Source: Actinomycetota bacterium
GTDB lineage: Bacteria > Actinomycetota > Actinomycetes > Actinomycetales > Microbacteriaceae
Direction of reading: 5' to 3'
Assembly: GCA_030840335.1 (NCBI GenBank)
Contig: JAUZFR010000053.1
Coordinates: 1 to 33,080 of the forward strand
Length of the DNA stretch: 33,080 nt
The notes below the pieces were generated by a model. It was given only the letters and a program-made list of their open reading frames with translations. It searched no databases and was not told the DNA's origin. Made by a program: the position numbers and the translations under genes. Below are positions 15,900 through 23,683 of the stretch, one piece after another; position 1 is the stretch's first letter; the number at the start of each line of letters is the position of its first letter.

Positions 15900-16018
15900 G
15901 GAATTCCTCCAGCGGATCTGCGGCTGTTTTGCCGCGTATTCCAGCCTAGCGCTGCGAACAATTCCGCCGGAGCACTCGCGGTGGCCCGCACGCAGTCACC
16001 CCGCACGCATTTACCCCG

Positions 16019-16071
16019 ACTTGACGCAAATGGTCGTTATGGGGCGGCCAAGGCAGCCATTTGCGTCAAGT
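16019..16071. repeat. Dispersed palindromic repeat, copy 2
   Basis: ACTTGACGCAAATGG (16019-16033) and CCATTTGCGTCAAGT (16057-16071) are perfectly complementary over 15 bp, enclosing a 23-nt centre with GTTATGGGGCGG and GCAG. It is homologous to the element at 9006-9060. It sits 18 bp past the 3' end of the exporter gene and upstream of gnd, so its hairpin lies in the exporter transcript's 3' end. The perfect symmetry here against 14/16 in copy 1 points to selection on the arms or recent spread. Confidence 0.75.
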
Positions 16072-16089
16072 CAGGTGAAGTGGACACGC

Positions 16090-17595
16090 TCAGTGCACCG
16101 GAACCGGCTCTTCGGCCACGACGACCTGCGCCTGCGGTTGCGGTCTCTGTTGTGACAGGCTCGCACCCTGGCCACGGCGGCGGAACAACAGGCCCGAGAG
16201 CACCGCACCGAAGGCGAAGAACCCCACGGCCCACCAGTAGGCGGTGTCGTAACTGTGGATGGCGGCGTCCGCCTGCACGGCGGCCGACGCGGGCAGGTGG
16301 TCGGCGATGTAGCTGGTTGCCGCCGTTGCGGCGAGCGTGTTCAGCAGCGCGGTGCCGATCGAGCCGCCGACCTGTTGGCTGGTGTTGACCATGGCGGAGG
16401 CGACGCCGGCGAACTGGCGATCGACGCCGAGGGTCGCTGTCTGGATCGACGCCGGCATGATCGATCCCATGCCGAAGCCGATGATCATGAGCCCTGGCAG
16501 GATGTCGGCGGCATACGTGCTGCTGAGGTCCAGGCGGGTCAGGAACACGAGACCCGTCGCGGCGATCACCATGCCGAACGGAACCATGATCTTCGGCCCG
16601 AAACGCGGCACAAAGATGTTGGTCGACAGCTGCGCAGCCAGAATCAACATCAGGATGAGCGGCAGGAACGAAAGACCGGTCTGGATGGGCGAGTAGTGCA
16701 GCGCGGTCTGCAGGTAGTAGGTGACGAACAGGAAGACCGCGAACATCCCGATTCCGGCAATCAGGATCGAACTGTATGCAGCGCCGCGGTTGCGGTTAAG
16801 CACGATCGACAGCGGCAGAAGCGGATGCGTGGCGCGGCGCTGCCAGAGCACGAACGCCACGAACAGCACGCCCGCAGTGGCGAGGAAGCCCCAGCTGAGC
16901 GGCGAGTCCCAGCCATCTGACTCGGCGTTCGAGAATCCGTAGACGAGGCTGAAGAGTGCGCCGGAGACCAGTATTGTTCCGGGTACATCGAGCTTCGGAC
17001 GAGGGCCAGAGCGGGCGATCTGCGGCACGAAGAACGCGGCCGCAACAACAGCGATGACGGCAATGACCACGTTGATGTAGAGGTTCCAGCGCCAGTCGAG
17101 ATCCTGGGTCAGGAAGCCGCCGAGCAGCAGGCCGATCGCTCCACCCGCTCCGGCAATTGCACCGAACACGCCGAAGGCCCGTGCGCGTTCCTTCGGAATT
17201 GTGAACGTTGTCGTGAGGACGGCGAGGGCGGTGGGCGCAAGGATGGCCCCAAAGGCTCCCTGCAGTGCGCGGGCACCCACGAGCATTCCGAAGGATGTCG
17301 CGGCGCCGCCGAGCGCCGACGCGGCGGCGAATCCAACGAGCCCGATAATGAACGCGCGTTTGCGGCCGATGAGGTCGGACAGGCGACCGCCGAGCAGCAG
17401 GAGGCTGCCAAACGCGAGGGAGTAGGCCGTGACGATCCACTGGCGATCGGCGTTCGAGAAGCCGAGGTCGGCCTGTGCCGACGGGAGGGCGATGTTGACG
17501 ACGGTGGAGTCGAGAACGACCATGAGCTGGGCGAGCGCGACGGTCGTCAGCGTGAGCCAGCGGTGCGGTGCGACGATGGGTGCGGAAGAAGACAT
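16090..17595 (-). CDS. MFS exporter of the DHA2 (EmrB/QacA) family
   Basis: 501 residues with about fourteen predicted membrane segments, the DHA2 layout. Helix 1 carries LDSTVVNIALPSAQADLG, loop 2-3 the MFS motif A variant GGRLSDLIGRKR, and helix 4-5 has VGARALQGAFGAILAPTAL; all are standard for drug/proton antiporters. The C-terminal tail is cytoplasmic and glutamine-rich. I chose ATG 17593-17595 (MSSSAPIV); a GTG three codons upstream is possible. A TetR gene is divergent 95 bp away and a palindrome lies between them, the usual arrangement of a repressor-controlled efflux pump. The substrate (drug, dye or metabolite) cannot be deduced. The palindromic repeat copy 2 follows its 3' end. Confidence 0.9.
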   Translation of the reverse strand: MSSSAPIVAPHRWLTLTTVALAQLMVVLDSTVVNIALPSAQADLGFSNADRQWIVTAYSLAFGSLLLLGGRLSDLIGRKRAFIIGLVGFAAASALGGAATSFGMLVGARALQGAFGAILAPTALAVLTTTFTIPKERARAFGVFGAIAGAGGAIGLLLGGFLTQDLDWRWNLYINVVIAVIAVVAAAFFVPQIARSGPRPKLDVPGTILVSGALFSLVYGFSNAESDGWDSPLSWGFLATAGVLFVAFVLWQRRATHPLLPLSIVLNRNRGAAYSSILIAGIGMFAVFLFVTYYLQTALHYSPIQTGLSFLPLILMLILAAQLSTNIFVPRFGPKIMVPFGMVIAATGLVFLTRLDLSSTYAADILPGLMIIGFGMGSIMPASIQTATLGVDRQFAGVASAMVNTSQQVGGSIGTALLNTLAATAATSYIADHLPASAAVQADAAIHSYDTAYWWAVGFFAFGAVLSGLLFRRRGQGASLSQQRPQPQAQVVVAEEPVPVH

Positions 17596-17603
17596 GACCG
17601 CCA

Positions 17604-17635
17604 CTATATACGGTACTGTTGAGTTTCGGATATAG
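17604..17635. promoter_or_regulatory. Palindromic operator between exporter and TetR genes
   Basis: CTATATACGG (17604-17613) and the inverted CGGATATAG-containing right arm (17626-17635) match at 9 of 10 positions around a 12-bp centre. The palindrome abuts the exporter start and overlaps TATATA and GATATA elements usable as -10 boxes in both directions. It is a good candidate site for the adjacent TetR protein to repress both genes. Confidence 0.6.
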
Positions 17636-17690
17636 AAAGTTCCTTAATTCATTTCGTGCGGTAAACTGGGGAGCGTCAACAGGAAGGGTG

Positions 17691-18365
17691 ATGGCCGCAA
17701 TGACGCAGCTTGATCTATCTGAACGTTCAGCGGGTCGTGCCGCCCAGCTGGCCGACGCCGGCGCGAACCACAAACTGGGTCGCAAGCGCGACCTCACGCG
17801 CGATCCGGCCATCCTGGATGCCGCACTCGAAGTTCTGGCCGAGACGGGCTACGACGGCATGACCATCGACATGGTGGCCGCACGTGCGAAAGCGGGCAAA
17901 GCCACGCTGTATCGCCGCTGGCCGTCCAAGGCCGAGCTCGTGTTCGACGCGATCGCCTGTATGAAGCAGGGGGAGATCGACTTCGCGCAGCTTCCCGACA
18001 CCGGCACCCTTCGTGGCGATTTGGTCGCGATGATCAAGCCGCCATCGATCAAGGACGGCGAGAAGAAGCTCAGGATCATGGCAGGCCTCGTGTCGATGCT
18101 GGCGAAACACCCCGATCTGGCGGAGGCCGCGAACACAGCCATCGTCGAGCCCCGCGCGAAAGTGAACCGCCTGTTGATGCGTCGCGCCATGGAGCGCGGC
18201 GAAATCTCACCCGACTGCGACATCGAGACGCTCGCCCTGGTGACCCCATCGATGGTGTCGTATCGCGTGCTGATTCTGCGCAAGCCGATCAATCGCGAGT
18301 ACCTGATCTCGCTCATCGATAGCGTGATTCTGCCGGCGTGTGGGTTGGCGCAAACCCGCACCTAG
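17691..18365 (+). CDS. TetR-family transcriptional regulator
   Basis: 224 residues from ATG 17691, with AGGAAGG at 17681-17687; ATG 17700 is an alternative. After a 30-residue lead, the HTH reads DPAILDAALEVLAETGYDGM, TIDMVAARAKAGKATLYRRW and PSKAELVFDAI, fully canonical. The C-terminal ligand domain is of the common TetR efflux-regulator type (KLRIMAGLVSMLAKHPDLAEA). It is divergent to the DHA2 exporter and likely its local repressor. The stop codon TAG (18363-18365) shares a CTAG palindrome with the stop of the convergent uxaC gene, a 4-bp overlap. Confidence 0.9.
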   Translation: MAAMTQLDLSERSAGRAAQLADAGANHKLGRKRDLTRDPAILDAALEVLAETGYDGMTIDMVAARAKAGKATLYRRWPSKAELVFDAIACMKQGEIDFAQLPDTGTLRGDLVAMIKPPSIKDGEKKLRIMAGLVSMLAKHPDLAEAANTAIVEPRAKVNRLLMRRAMERGEISPDCDIETLALVTPSMVSYRVLILRKPINREYLISLIDSVILPACGLAQTRT

Positions 18366-19777
18366 AGCGACAACTTGAACGTGTTGGCCGGGATGGTCGA
18401 CACCAGATCGACGGCGATGGTCGCCGCTTCGTCTTCGTCGAGCTGATGCGTCGCGACGAGACCGGACAGGAACGCGGCATCCGATCGGCGCGATGTGTCG
18501 TGGCGTGCGGGAATCGAGCAGAACGCACGAGTGTCGTCGATGAATCCGGACGTCTTCGCGAAACCGGCGCTGTCGGTGACTGCGGCGCGATAACGGGAGA
18601 TCCCGGCCGGGCTGTCCAGGAACCACCACGGCGCTCCCGCATAGACGGAAGGGTAGAAGCCCGCGAGCGGCGCGATCTCTCGAGAAAAGACCGTCTCGTC
18701 GACCGTGAACAAGACGAGATGCAGGTTCGGATGCGTGCCGAAGTGCTCAAGGATTGGCGAGAGTGGCCGAGTGAACGAGCCGACACTGGGGAGATCGTTC
18801 CCCGTGTCGGGCCCGTACGCGGCATACGTCGCGGCGTGCGAATTACGCAGCACGCCCGGATGGAGTTGCATGACCAGGCCGTCTTCAGTGGACATTTCTG
18901 CGGACCGGTACACGAGGTTTCGGCGGTAGGCGATGGCATCAGCAGTGCTGACCGTTCCGGCGAGACCAGCGCTGTGGATGCGCTCGGCGTCACTGTCGCT
19001 CAGGGGCTCGGAGCCCGCATCCGCGACCCCCGTATCGGTCGAGGTCGCCCCGTTGTCCAGGAAGAACCGCCGCCGTGCTCGCAGAGCAGCCAGCAGCCCT
19101 GCGTAGGTGGAGCAATCGATGTCGCTTGCAGCCGCCAGCGCGTCGAGCGATGCGCCCCAGCCCTGCGCGCCCGGCGTCAGGTATCGGTCCGCGCGGAAGG
19201 TGGGGATGACGTCGCCGGCGAAGGTCGGGTCGGCTCGGAGCGCGCGGTGTGCCGCGAGGTCGTCAGCTGGGTCATCGGTGGTTGCCAGGACGCGGATGTT
19301 GAATCGCTCGAAGAGAGCGCGCGGCCGGAATTCGTCGGTGGCGAGTTTGGCTTCGAGCAGGTCGTAGATCGCGTTCGCGGTCGCAGGTCCCGGTGTCTCG
19401 GTTACGCCGAAGATCTCGCTGAGCTCGCTCTCGAGCCAGTACCGCACGGGAGTGCCCGCGAACGCAGACCAGTTGTCGCACAGCTTTGACCAGATCGAAC
19501 GCGGCGACACCGACGAGGGCACGCCGAAACGCGCGAGCCCGAGGTCGTCGAGGCTCACACCGTTCGCGTGCAGCAGCCGGGTGACGTAGTGGTCCGAGGT
19601 AATGAACAGCGCGGCCGGGTTCGGGAACGGTTCATTAGCGGTGAGAAGCCGTGCGTCGACATGCCCGTGCGGCGACAGGATCGGCGCGCCCTTTACCTGG
19701 TCATAGAGGCGGCGCGCGATTTGCCTTGTGCCCGGATCCGCGGGAAACAGGCGGTCGGGGGAAGGGCTGAGGTTCAT
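18362..19777 (-). CDS. uxaC: Uronate (glucuronate) isomerase
   Basis: 471 residues, the normal UxaC length. It isomerises D-glucuronate to D-fructuronate (and galacturonate to tagaturonate), entering the Ashwell pathway. The amidohydrolase-like metal motif is SPHGHVDA (H37, H39). Other family segments are DHYVTRLLHANGV, FERFNIRVLATTDDPADDL, VIPTFRADRYL, GDLPSVGSFTRPLSPIL-like material, and the closing DTSRRSDAAFLSGLVATHQL with DLVSTIPANTFKL. The ATG (19775-19777) overlaps the lacI stop (ATGA), so it is translated from the lacI transcript. The plus-strand operon on the other side of lacI supplies the next two enzymes, a UxuB-like reductase and ManD. Glucuronate rather than galacturonate is favoured by the mannonate dehydratase. 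Confidence 0.95.
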   Translation of the reverse strand: MNLSPSPDRLFPADPGTRQIARRLYDQVKGAPILSPHGHVDARLLTANEPFPNPAALFITSDHYVTRLLHANGVSLDDLGLARFGVPSSVSPRSIWSKLCDNWSAFAGTPVRYWLESELSEIFGVTETPGPATANAIYDLLEAKLATDEFRPRALFERFNIRVLATTDDPADDLAAHRALRADPTFAGDVIPTFRADRYLTPGAQGWGASLDALAAASDIDCSTYAGLLAALRARRRFFLDNGATSTDTGVADAGSEPLSDSDAERIHSAGLAGTVSTADAIAYRRNLVYRSAEMSTEDGLVMQLHPGVLRNSHAATYAAYGPDTGNDLPSVGSFTRPLSPILEHFGTHPNLHLVLFTVDETVFSREIAPLAGFYPSVYAGAPWWFLDSPAGISRYRAAVTDSAGFAKTSGFIDDTRAFCSIPARHDTSRRSDAAFLSGLVATHQLDEDEAATIAVDLVSTIPANTFKLSL

Positions 19778-20754
19778 GGAGCGGCTCCGGTCGAGGTGCG
19801 AACTGTCAGGTGCGTGGGCAGCATCACGGCGTCGCGACGACCGCCCGAACGCGATTCGAGCATGCCGAGCAGAAGCGCGACCGCTACCCGTCCGGCCTGA
19901 TCAATCGGCGCGGTGACTGTGGTGAGCGGCGGGTTGCAGAAGTCGGCGCCGAAGATGTCATCGCAGCCGACGATGCTGAGGCGGCCCGGAACGCTCACGC
20001 CGCGCTCGGCCAGGCGGCCGAGCATGCCAATGGCGAGCAGATCGTTGTAGGCGATCGCGCCGGTCGCGCCCGAGTTGAGCACCGCATCCGCAGCCGCGCT
20101 GCCGGCCGTGCGCCGGGGCGCGAAGGGGCCGACTCTCGAGAGGGCCACGTCGTGGCGCTCGGCGGCAGCGGTCAGCGCGCGCCAGCGAACCGCGTTCGCC
20201 CACGAGCGCTCCGGGCCAGAAACGTAGACGATGCTGCGGTGCCCCAGAGAGACGAGATGTTCGAGAGCCTGGTCCATGCCCGTTGCGGTATCGATGACGA
20301 CGCTCGGAACCTTCGGCACATTGCGATTGATCACGACGAGCGGCACGGTCTCGGCCAGTTCGGTGATCGCGCGGTCGGAGAGCCGCGAGGCGGCGAGGAC
20401 GACCCCGTCGAAGGATGCGCGCATCCGGTTGATCAGGTCGGCCTCGAGTTCACCAGATTCCTCGGTGTCGATGAGCACCTGTGTGTAGTTGGCCGCGCGC
20501 AACTGCAACTGGGTGCCACGAATGATGTCGAAGTAGAACGGATTCGAGATGTCGGCGACCAGAACGGCCACGGCATGCGTTCGGCCGGCGCTGCGACCGC
20601 GGGATGGCCGTGCGTAGCCGACGGCGCGAGCCGCCTCCTCGATCCGAAGCCGGGTCGCCGCGCTCACGCGTCCCGGATTGGAGAGCGCTCGGGACGCCGT
20701 TGAGGTCGCGACGCCGGCGGCGTTTGCGACATCGAGGAGCGTTGGCGCCGACAT
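19774..20754 (-). CDS. LacI-family regulator of the glucuronate locus
   Basis: 326 residues from ATG 20752-20754. The HTH and hinge are typical: TLLDVANAAGVATSTASRAL, then SNPGRVSAATRLRIEEAARA and VGY. The periplasmic-binding-like effector domain has VAVLVADISNPFYFDIIRG, FDGVVLAASRLSD, VIDTATGMDQALEHLVSLGH and VGCDDI. It is the first gene of a minus-strand pair with uxaC, which starts within its stop codon. It is divergent from the long catabolic operon, with a 38-bp nested palindrome between them, so it should repress both directions and be induced by a uronate or pathway intermediate. Start codons further upstream in frame are non-ATG and less likely. Confidence 0.92.
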   Translation of the reverse strand: MSAPTLLDVANAAGVATSTASRALSNPGRVSAATRLRIEEAARAVGYARPSRGRSAGRTHAVAVLVADISNPFYFDIIRGTQLQLRAANYTQVLIDTEESGELEADLINRMRASFDGVVLAASRLSDRAITELAETVPLVVINRNVPKVPSVVIDTATGMDQALEHLVSLGHRSIVYVSGPERSWANAVRWRALTAAAERHDVALSRVGPFAPRRTAGSAAADAVLNSGATGAIAYNDLLAIGMLGRLAERGVSVPGRLSIVGCDDIFGADFCNPPLTTVTAPIDQAGRVAVALLLGMLESRSGGRRDAVMLPTHLTVRTSTGAAP

Positions 20755-20772
20755 GGTCTCACCCAAGCACGG

Positions 20773-20822
20773 ATGGCAATATCTGGCAAAGAATTGCCCG
20801 TTATTGCCATGCTGCCTAGAGT
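20773..20822 (+). promoter_or_regulatory. Nested palindromic operator and promoter of the glucuronate operon
   Basis: Outer arms ATGGCAATA (20773-20781) and TATTGCCAT (20802-20810) are perfect inverted repeats. Inner arms GGCAA and TTGCC (within 20785-20798) share the same centre (20791.5). The inner right arm contains a -35-like TTGCCC (20794-20799), followed 17 bp later by TAGAGT (20817-20822) as -10. The site lies between lacI and its divergent operon and would block both promoters. Confidence 0.7.
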
Positions 20823-20841
20823 TTTGTGCAAGGAGGCCAGC

Positions 20842-21690
20842 GTGGGAACTGCATCATCGGCTCCGTGGCTGTTGTCGGGTTTCGGCGACGAAATCGACCC
20901 GGATCCGGCGATTCAGGCGGCCGTGCTGCGCGCGCTCGGCGCTCGTCACATCGAGGTGCGGAGCGCGTGGGACGTCAACGTGGTCGACCTGTCGAGCGCT
21001 CAGCTGGCGCAACTCCGTGCCGTTCTGAGTCGCTTCGACACGCGCGTGTCCGCAATCGCGTCGCCCGTCGGCAAGGTCGACATATCTGAGCCGGCGGAGG
21101 CCGAGCTGGCGAGGCTCGGACGCGCGATCGCGGCCGCGCATGGCTTTGGCGCCCGGTACATCCGAATCTTCTCCTTCTATCGTCGGCCGGGTGTCGAAGT
21201 TTCGACGATCCGTGACGCGGTACTCAGTCGAATGCGCGCGTTTGCAACCCTCGCCGAAAAGGAGGGCGTCGTGCTGCTGCACGAAAACGAGAAGGACATC
21301 TATGGCGATGTGCCGTCGCGTGTGCTCGACATCGTCGAGTCGGTCGGGTCGTCCGCCCTCAGGCTGGCCTGGGACAGCGCCAACTTCGTGCAGGTCGGCG
21401 TTCGGCCGTTCACCGACGGCTACGCGATGCTTCGTCCGCACCTCGAATACCTCCAGGTGAAGGACGCGATCGCGGCGACCGGAGCGGTCACCCCCGCTGG
21501 CGAAGGGGACGGCGAGCTGGTCGAGACACTGCTCGCACTTCGAGATGACGGCTGGTCGGGCTTCGCATCGCTCGAGCCCCATCTCGCCGAATCGAACCCG
21601 GGTGGCGGATTCTCCGGCGTGGACGAATTTGGTATTGCGGCACGCGCGTTCGCGCGGCTGACGGACGAGTTGGGGATCGCGGTCGAATGA
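20842..21690 (+). CDS. Sugar phosphate isomerase/epimerase-like TIM-barrel protein (first)
   Basis: 282 residues from GTG 20842, with an excellent AAGGAGG (20830-20836). The fold is the xylose-isomerase-like/AP-endonuclease-2 barrel. Four conserved acidic or basic positions that usually bind a divalent metal are visible: LLHENEKDIYGD, LAWDSANFVQVG, YLQVKDA and SLEPHL. Members include sugar epimerases, inosose dehydratases and the 3-keto-glycoside lyases/hydratases. It heads a seven-gene operon and overlaps the Gfo/Idh/MocA gene by ATGA. Because glucuronate catabolism itself does not need such an enzyme, a role with the oxidoreductase on a precursor sugar (glucuronide or cyclitol) is suggested; this is inference. 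Simple mutarotase or epimerase function is the alternative. Confidence 0.82.
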   Translation: MGTASSAPWLLSGFGDEIDPDPAIQAAVLRALGARHIEVRSAWDVNVVDLSSAQLAQLRAVLSRFDTRVSAIASPVGKVDISEPAEAELARLGRAIAAAHGFGARYIRIFSFYRRPGVEVSTIRDAVLSRMRAFATLAEKEGVVLLHENEKDIYGDVPSRVLDIVESVGSSALRLAWDSANFVQVGVRPFTDGYAMLRPHLEYLQVKDAIAATGAVTPAGEGDGELVETLLALRDDGWSGFASLEPHLAESNPGGGFSGVDEFGIAARAFARLTDELGIAVE

Positions 21691-22826
21691 CGGAGCCAGT
21701 GGGCAGCGACGAGACAATCGGCATCGTGATCGTCGGCTGCGGCATCATCGGCGAGAACCACGCCGACGCGATCGCGCACTTCAACGGGGTCGCGATTGCC
21801 GCGCTGGTCGACGCGGTTCCGGCATCCGCGACGGCGCTGGCCGACCGCGTCGAAGCCAGTGGCAGAACCCGTCCGCAGGAGTTCGCATCGCTGACCGACG
21901 CTCTCGCTCTGGCTGCCGTGGACCTCGTGGTCATCTGCACGCCGAGCGGCCTGCACGTGGCGCTCGCCGAAGAGGCGCTGGCCGCCGATAAGCACGTGCT
22001 CATCGAGAAGCCTTTGGATGTCTCCCTCCCGCGAGCCCGACGAATTGCCGCGCTCGCGGATGCCGCCGAGAAGCGCGGGCTGGTGTCATCGGTCGTCAGC
22101 CAGCACAGGTTCGATCCGGCGACCACGGTCGTTCGGACAGCGCTGGTCGGCGACGAATTCGGTCGAGTCACCAGCGGCATTGCCTCGGTGCCGTGGTGGC
22201 GCGAGCAGAGCTACTACGACCAGGCGAGCTGGCGTGGCACCTGGGAACTCGACGGCGGTGGCGCCGCAATGAACCAGGGCGTGCACACCATCGATCTGCT
22301 GCTGTGGTTTCTGGGCGTTCCCGTCGACGTCAGCGCCCGAAGCGAGATTCTCGCCCACGACAGGATCGAGGTTGAAGACACGATCGTCGCGACGGTTCGG
22401 TTCGCGAATGGGGCGCTCGGTGTCATCCACGCCACGACGGCCGCGTATCCGGGTCTGCCGGCTCGGGTGCAGGTGCACGGAAGCCGGGGTTCGGCGATCA
22501 TCGACGACGACCGGCTCGAGTACTTCGCCACCGCGGCCACCGGCGGCGACAACCGGGCGGCCGAACTCGTGCCCCCGGAGCAACTCCGCGGTGGCCCGCG
22601 AGTCGCGGAGTCCTTCGTGCTCGGTCACGTGCGCCAGTACGAAGATGTGCTCCAGGCGATCCGCGAAAAGCGCGCCCCGATCGTGCGTGTCGCCGACGCG
22701 ATGCTCGCACTCGCGGTCGTTCGCGCCATGTACCTGTCATCCACTCTTGAGCGCACCGTCACTCTCGACGAGGTCTTGTCGGGTGGCCTCGATGACGTCG
22801 AGATCCGCACAGGGGGAGTGTCATGA
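21687..22826 (+). CDS. Gfo/Idh/MocA-family oxidoreductase
   Basis: 379 residues. The N-terminal Rossmann domain has IVGCGIIGENH (16-25), the VVICTPSGLH strand and the family signature EKPL (107-110) with catalytic K108. The C-terminal substrate domain has GGGAAMNQGVHTIDLLLWFLG, placing the catalytic histidine at H200 with asparagine (N196) where inositol dehydrogenases have aspartate. These NAD(P)-dependent enzymes oxidise or reduce sugar hydroxyls, often at C3. It overlaps its neighbours on both sides by ATGA, sitting between two TIM-barrel isomerase-like proteins. That trio resembles levoglucosan- and other 3-keto-glycoside-processing clusters. The substrate is unknown; inositol dehydrogenase or a uronate-related dehydrogenase are alternatives. 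Confidence 0.88.
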   Translation: MTEPVGSDETIGIVIVGCGIIGENHADAIAHFNGVAIAALVDAVPASATALADRVEASGRTRPQEFASLTDALALAAVDLVVICTPSGLHVALAEEALAADKHVLIEKPLDVSLPRARRIAALADAAEKRGLVSSVVSQHRFDPATTVVRTALVGDEFGRVTSGIASVPWWREQSYYDQASWRGTWELDGGGAAMNQGVHTIDLLLWFLGVPVDVSARSEILAHDRIEVEDTIVATVRFANGALGVIHATTAAYPGLPARVQVHGSRGSAIIDDDRLEYFATAATGGDNRAAELVPPEQLRGGPRVAESFVLGHVRQYEDVLQAIREKRAPIVRVADAMLALAVVRAMYLSSTLERTVTLDEVLSGGLDDVEIRTGGVS

Positions 22827-23683
22827 AGTTCTCGGTTTTCACCTGCTCGACCCCGGAGTGGACTGCAGCGGAGGCCGCGCGCAACCTTGCCGACCAGGGC
22901 TGGGATGGCGTCGAGTGGCGCGTCACCGACCAGGCCGATGCGACACCGCCGGGGTTCTGGGCAGGCAATCTCGCGACCTGGCCAGCCACCGGTCTCGAGG
23001 GTCGGCTCGACGAGATCGCGTCCATCACGGGGGATGCCGGTCTCGAATTCTCGGGAATCGGCGCGTACGCGCGCTGCGATGACCACGCGGGCGTCGAGAA
23101 GATGCTGCGCGCCACCGCCGCGCTCGGCGCCGGACAGGTTCGAGTCACGATGTTCCGACTCGAGCTGGGGGACTATCGCGACCTTTTTGACGCGGCTCGC
23201 GCCGATCTCGCCTGGGCGGTCGAGCTCGCGAGCGAGCTGTCGGTCAAAATTCTGATCGAGCTCCATCACGAGACCATCGCCGCCTCGGCGTCGTCGGCAC
23301 TGCGTCTCATCGACGGCTTCGATCCGCGCCACATCGGCGTCATCCACGACCTCGGCAACCTCATCATCGAGGGTCAGGAGCAGTATGCGAGCGCGTTCCA
23401 GCTACTCGGACCGTATCTCGCGCATGTGCACGTGAAGAATGCGGTCTGGGTCGCCGGCGAACCCGACGCCGACGGCATCGTGCCCTGGCACTCGGAGTGG
23501 GCGCCGTTGCGCACCGGCCAGGCGGATGTCCGCGCCTACGTCGCGGCCCTCGTCGCCCACGGCTACGACGGCTGGATCACGCTCGAAGACTTCTCGACCG
23601 TTCTGCCGCTTGAGCAGCGCACGCGCGACAATCTCGCGTTCATCCGCGACGCGTACGCCCGCGCGGTCGAGGCGCAGGGATGA
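22823..23683 (+). CDS. Sugar phosphate isomerase/epimerase-like TIM-barrel protein (second)
   Basis: 286 residues, start ATG 22823 overlapping the previous stop. It belongs to the same AP-endonuclease-2/xylose-isomerase-like fold as the product of 20842-21690 but is clearly divergent from it. Metal-ligand candidates are ILIELHHET, VIHDLGNLI, LAHVHVKNA and WITLEDFS, so the E/D/H/E set appears intact. The N-terminal MKFSVFTCSTPEWTAAEAAR and WDGVEWRV are typical of IolE/IolH-like proteins. Two such proteins around one oxidoreductase would suit a lyase plus hydratase, or two successive isomerisations. It is translationally coupled to the downstream UxuB-like gene. No specific reaction can be fixed from sequence. 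Confidence 0.82.
   Translation: MKFSVFTCSTPEWTAAEAARNLADQGWDGVEWRVTDQADATPPGFWAGNLATWPATGLEGRLDEIASITGDAGLEFSGIGAYARCDDHAGVEKMLRATAALGAGQVRVTMFRLELGDYRDLFDAARADLAWAVELASELSVKILIELHHETIAASASSALRLIDGFDPRHIGVIHDLGNLIIEGQEQYASAFQLLGPYLAHVHVKNAVWVAGEPDADGIVPWHSEWAPLRTGQADVRAYVAALVAHGYDGWITLEDFSTVLPLEQRTRDNLAFIRDAYARAVEAQG

Noticed and set aside
14646-16388. Long plus-strand open frame opposite gnd and the exporter end
   Set aside because: It spans the gnd gene, its promoter region and the palindromic repeat; the translation is low-complexity and without motifs, so it is a mirror of gnd.
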